A stretch of 64,000 nt of DNA from Nisaea sediminum (lineage in GTDB: Bacteria > Pseudomonadota > Alphaproteobacteria > Thalassobaculales > Thalassobaculaceae), in contig NZ_JACZCQ010000003.1 of the NCBI RefSeq assembly GCF_014904705.1, positions 496,001 through 560,000 on the forward strand, written 5' to 3'. The notes beneath the pieces were generated by a model. It was given only the letters and a program-made list of their open reading frames with translations, ran no database searches and was not told the DNA's origin. The stretch's first letter is position 1. Every line of letters starts with the position of its first letter. A program made the translations under genes and the position numbers. Of the stretch, positions 63,612 to 64,000 are shown piece after piece.

Positions 63612-64000
63612 GGCTGGTCGATGCCTCCATCGCCGAGCTTCGCGCCGCGCTCGAAACCGGCCGCACCAGCTCGGTTGCCCTCGTCGCGGGCTACCTCAAC
63701 CGCATCGCGTTCTATGACCGTCATGGAGCGCGACTGAATTCCGTAACCGCGCTGAACCCGGCCATGTTCGAGGAAGCGCTCGCCTCCGACCGGCGCCGCG
63801 CGCGCGGCGAAGTGCTCGGACCGCTGGACGGTATCCCCTATACGGCGAAGGACAGCTACATGGTGAAGGGGCTTCCGGTTTCCGCCGGTTCGCCCGCCTT
63901 TGCCGATCTCATCGCCGCCGACGACGCCTTCGCCATCGCCAGGTTGCGCGCCGCCGGCGCAATCTTCATCGGCCATACGAACATGCCACCGATGGCGAAT
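63608..64000 (+). CDS. amidase (amidase signature family), 5' part
   Basis: Only the first 131 codons are in the window; the gene runs off the right edge. The N-terminal part, LVDASIAELRAALETGRTSSVALVAGYLNRIAFYDRHG and GPLDGIPYTAKDSYMVKGLPVSAGSPAFA, is the amidase-signature lead with the catalytic lysine in PYTAKDS. The GGSSGG serine motif lies beyond the window. Its ATG overlaps the agmatine-deiminase stop. Together they may convert a polyamine-type precursor. Confidence 0.85.
   Translation, partial: MRLVDASIAELRAALETGRTSSVALVAGYLNRIAFYDRHGARLNSVTALNPAMFEEALASDRRRARGEVLGPLDGIPYTAKDSYMVKGLPVSAGSPAFADLIAADDAFAIARLRAAGAIFIGHTNMPPMAN

Overview
The window is 64 kb of high-GC DNA that reads as an ordinary chromosomal segment of an alphaproteobacterium, most likely a marine or soil Rhodospirillales-type organism. 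The evidence is a circularly permuted two-piece tmRNA with an ANDNYAEARLAA tag, an alpha-type SspB, hflK-hflC-DUF2065-degP order, an ilvB-ilvH-ilvC block, DUF1127 protein, an MmgR-like sRNA and a serC leader of alphaproteobacterial type. Genes are densely packed, often with ATGA overlaps. I see no CRISPR array, no insertion sequence, no tRNA or rRNA gene, and no prophage.

Layout. 1-6.8 kb: a truncated secreted molybdopterin-type protein gene, then the cell-shape operon on the minus strand (mreB, mreC, mreD, mrdA, rodA, plus an unknown gene). 7.0-10.7 kb: branched-chain amino acid genes ilvB, ilvH, ilvC. 10.8-20 kb: miaA diverging from serB, the degP/DUF2065/hflC/hflK membrane proteostasis cluster, mrp, and a thyA-folA-acetyltransferase operon. 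20.2-25 kb: a TPR glycosyltransferase-like protein, ssrA directly followed by its ClpXP adaptor gene sspB, class I fumarase and a hydrolase. 25-29.2 kb: an AT-rich gap, a lone flagellin gene, a TAXI substrate-binding protein and a class III aminotransferase. 29.2-33.6 kb: a four-gene Mla-type lipid ABC system and apt.

33.6-41.5 kb is accessory in character: an AT-rich secreted protein of unknown function, two LysR regulators, a DUF1127 protein, GNAT, a TetR-yciI-tag operon with paired operators, an EamA permease facing a ribbon-helix-helix protein across a palindrome, and an orphan peptidase-S74 tail-type protein. Three copies of a palindromic intergenic repeat lie here. 41.6-45.7 kb: serC-serA behind a probable serC RNA motif, divergent from a strongly supported MmgR/alpha-r8-like small RNA. 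45.7-49.9 kb: two paralogous STAS-like proteins, an unknown protein, glutathionyl-hydroquinone reductase, a PKHD hydroxylase and a Nudix hydrolase.

49.9-54.4 kb: osmoregulated periplasmic glucan genes opgH and opgC (divergent) with a secreted esterase, facing a 56-codon acidic gene with a strong ribosome-binding site. 54.5-64 kb: acyl-CoA ligase, two guanidino-modifying enzymes (a DDAH-like protein and an agmatine deiminase-like protein followed by an amidase cut by the window end), a TIGR04372 glycosyltransferase, a DUF3445 heme oxidative demethylase, a secreted FKBP-rhodanese fusion, a Sel1-repeat protein and small envelope proteins.

Metabolically, serA, serC and serB together give the complete phosphorylated serine pathway, ilvB/H/C gives the first two steps of valine/isoleucine synthesis, and thyA/folA gives thymidylate with folate recycling. 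Proteostasis is well represented: tmRNA, SspB, HflKC, DegP and FKBP-rhodanese. No wholly new multi-gene system was recognised; the items most worth following up are the small RNA and its dyad-rich promoter region, the tmRNA-sspB pairing, the 56-codon gene, the paired TetR operators and the intergenic repeat family.
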